In this document: piece by piece, positions 62,342-64,000 of the stretch
Layout: every line of letters begins with the position of its first letter
Numbering within the stretch: position 1 is the first letter of the stretch
Source: Nematostella vectensis
Lineage: Eukaryota; Cnidaria; Anthozoa; Actiniaria; Edwardsiidae
Assembly: GCF_932526225.1 (NCBI RefSeq)
Contig: NC_064036.1
Coordinates: forward strand, 18,002,953 to 18,066,952
Direction of reading: 5' to 3'
Length of the DNA: 64,000 nt
Notes under the pieces: generated by a model
Databases searched by the model: none
What the model was told of the DNA's origin: nothing
What the model saw: the letters and a program-made list of their open reading frames with translations, nothing else
Translations under genes and position numbers: made by a program

Positions 62342-64000
62342 CTAGTGAGAAATCACATCCATTATTCTGTGACTTATGTATGCAGCATTAACCACTATGG
62401 CAGTGCAGTTCACATCTGCGCAGCATTCACATTAGTATAGGTAATTATACAGTTTCGAGTTCAATTCGGGATTAATTTGCGAGATTGAATTTTTCAAAAA
62501 AGGATAATTATTGCACGAGCCGTCTACAGCGAGTGCAATTTGAGCTTTTTGAAAAACTCACAAGTGCAAAATTATCCCCAATTGAATCAGAAAGACACAC
62601 AGAGATCTATGTGCAGTATGGAAAAAAATGCAGTTATTGAATTCTGATTTTGTGATATCCAAATAAGGTCTAAGCAAATATAACACTTTATTTTCATGTC
62701 AATTTAATTTTGCTACAATAAAAAATTTGCAAAAATAAAGTGACGCTAACATAAAGTGTAGTGAAAATTGGGATGCACGAAATTTAAGTGAGTACCTATT
62801 GTACAGTAAGGGGTTGAGTTGAACAATTCTGAACAGTATTTATAGATTATTTTTTGTGGAACTAAATTTAGCCCACGCATGTTTTTGTTACAGTTTAAAT
62901 ACAGTTTTGATGACTGAAGTACATTTCAAATTCACTAGTTTTGTTTGATTTCATTTTCTCAAAATCGTGAAATTAAAGTGACCCGTTTTTTTACGAAAAT
63001 AGTGAAATCGTGTCACGAAATAGTGTAATAAGGTAGTCTCAGTCTCTGGCCGATACAAGAGATTTTTTGTGAAATTTGCAGCCACAGTGGCAGCTTCAAC
63101 TCAGTTAAAAATAAACTCCAAGATGGCTGACAAATTTTGATAAGCTGCCACACTTTAGATTTAGAATTTCGGCATGGGTATACCTGTTTTCAGTCCCTAA
63201 TAATTTTGGGTGAAAGAAGCCATTTCACAGTTATGATGGCTGTGAGACACCAATCAACAAGTAAGGCACCAGGCGTTGAAAGGCACCAGATTTCAAAAAA
63301 GTAGACAAGAAATACATCAAAGATACATACCAAACCAACTATGCAAAGCCCAGAGTTTATTTGAACTTTATCTAACTGCTAGATTTGTGTTTTTTGTTTA
63401 TTTGGGGTGATGGTACTGTAAATTGGAAGGCAACCTATTATGATGTTGTTTTTTGGCTGTTTTCTATCTAAAGCTGTCAAAGATGCAGAATTGGAAGGAT
63501 TAAAAAGTCATGAATGATTTCCATCAAAAAACACTTGCAACTTGTAAACGACATGGCACAGTGGCATGTGTGACTGAAAACAGGTATAATAAAAAAACAT
63601 TGCCAGCATTTTGAATTTTGGTAAATTTAATTTTGGGAAATATTTGAAAGGTAACACATCAATAATAAAACAATTAGAATTAAATGAAAAACATTGGGCT
63701 TATAATTAGAAAACTAGGATTGAATCATCTGACTGATTTAATATTTCGACTTTCTTTGTAAACATTTGAGTGACTGAATTCGATTGAGATAAATTGCTTA
63801 ACATTTTGATCACAACTGGACTACCTATTATTTCTGTCACGAAAATCTCACAAACATGATGGTAAGTACCTCTTTTGAAAAGCATTGTTTGAGGTGGCTT
63901 ATGACAAAATTTGATTTGTCATCTTTAATTTGTGAAACAAGACCCATACCCCCTAGCTGGTTTTGTTGACTTACAGAGCCATTTTTGCATGGCCGAGCAA
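62342..64000. other. MOB1 intron, nothing else recognised
   Basis: No match to the N-terminal MOB1 exons was found. The sequence is AT-rich with no clear repeat or RNA gene. It is presumably intron continuing past the window edge. Confidence 0.55.

Overview
This window is nuclear DNA from an intron-rich animal. Eight protein-coding loci can be rebuilt exon by exon. Every intron placed uses GT-AG sites, and the proteins are close to vertebrate orthologues. AT-rich intergenic DNA, many small inverted-repeat elements and decayed LINE pieces fit an invertebrate; an anthozoan cnidarian (sea anemone or coral) is my best guess, not a demonstrated identity.

Layout. 1-14214 (-): an IGHMBP2/SMUBP-2 helicase gene, 3' end outside the window, whose introns are largely tandem arrays. 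16459-21630 (-): PINX1. 21792-24294 (+): SNRPC (U1-C), head to head with PINX1 across 161 bp. 27060-32031 (-): PLK1, complete in ten exons. 32795-34690: a decayed LINE reverse transcriptase between inverted repeats. 36242-40813 (-): a C2H2 zinc-finger gene with two alternative terminal finger exons. 42951-44769: nested foldback elements. 46154-53923 (-) and 55032-58232 (+): two S-adenosylmethionine synthase paralogues, head to head, with five internal exons of identical length. 61407-62341 (-): 3' part of MOB1.

The outstanding observation concerns splice junctions. In IGHMBP2, arrays with units of 22, 25 and 45 bp each consist of the last bases of an exon plus its 5' splice site. The 40-bp array consists of a 3' splice site plus the first bases of the next exon, and a 30-bp array resembles the acceptor tract beside it. 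Two arrays reach roughly 130 copies. Smaller duplications with the same anchoring occur in PINX1, in one MAT gene and, weakly, in the other. PLK1, SNRPC and the zinc-finger gene show none that I could see. The tandem duplications thus repeatedly start on exon/intron boundaries, multiplying usable splice sites. Two of them (45 bp in IGHMBP2, 126 bp in MAT) would add in-frame peptide if the extra sites were used.

The genes do not form one pathway. They are conserved housekeeping and cell-cycle genes: helicase, telomerase/ribosome factor, U1 snRNP subunit, mitotic kinase, SAM synthesis and Hippo/mitotic-exit co-activator. Exon coordinates come from reading splice consensus and family conservation by eye, without transcript data.
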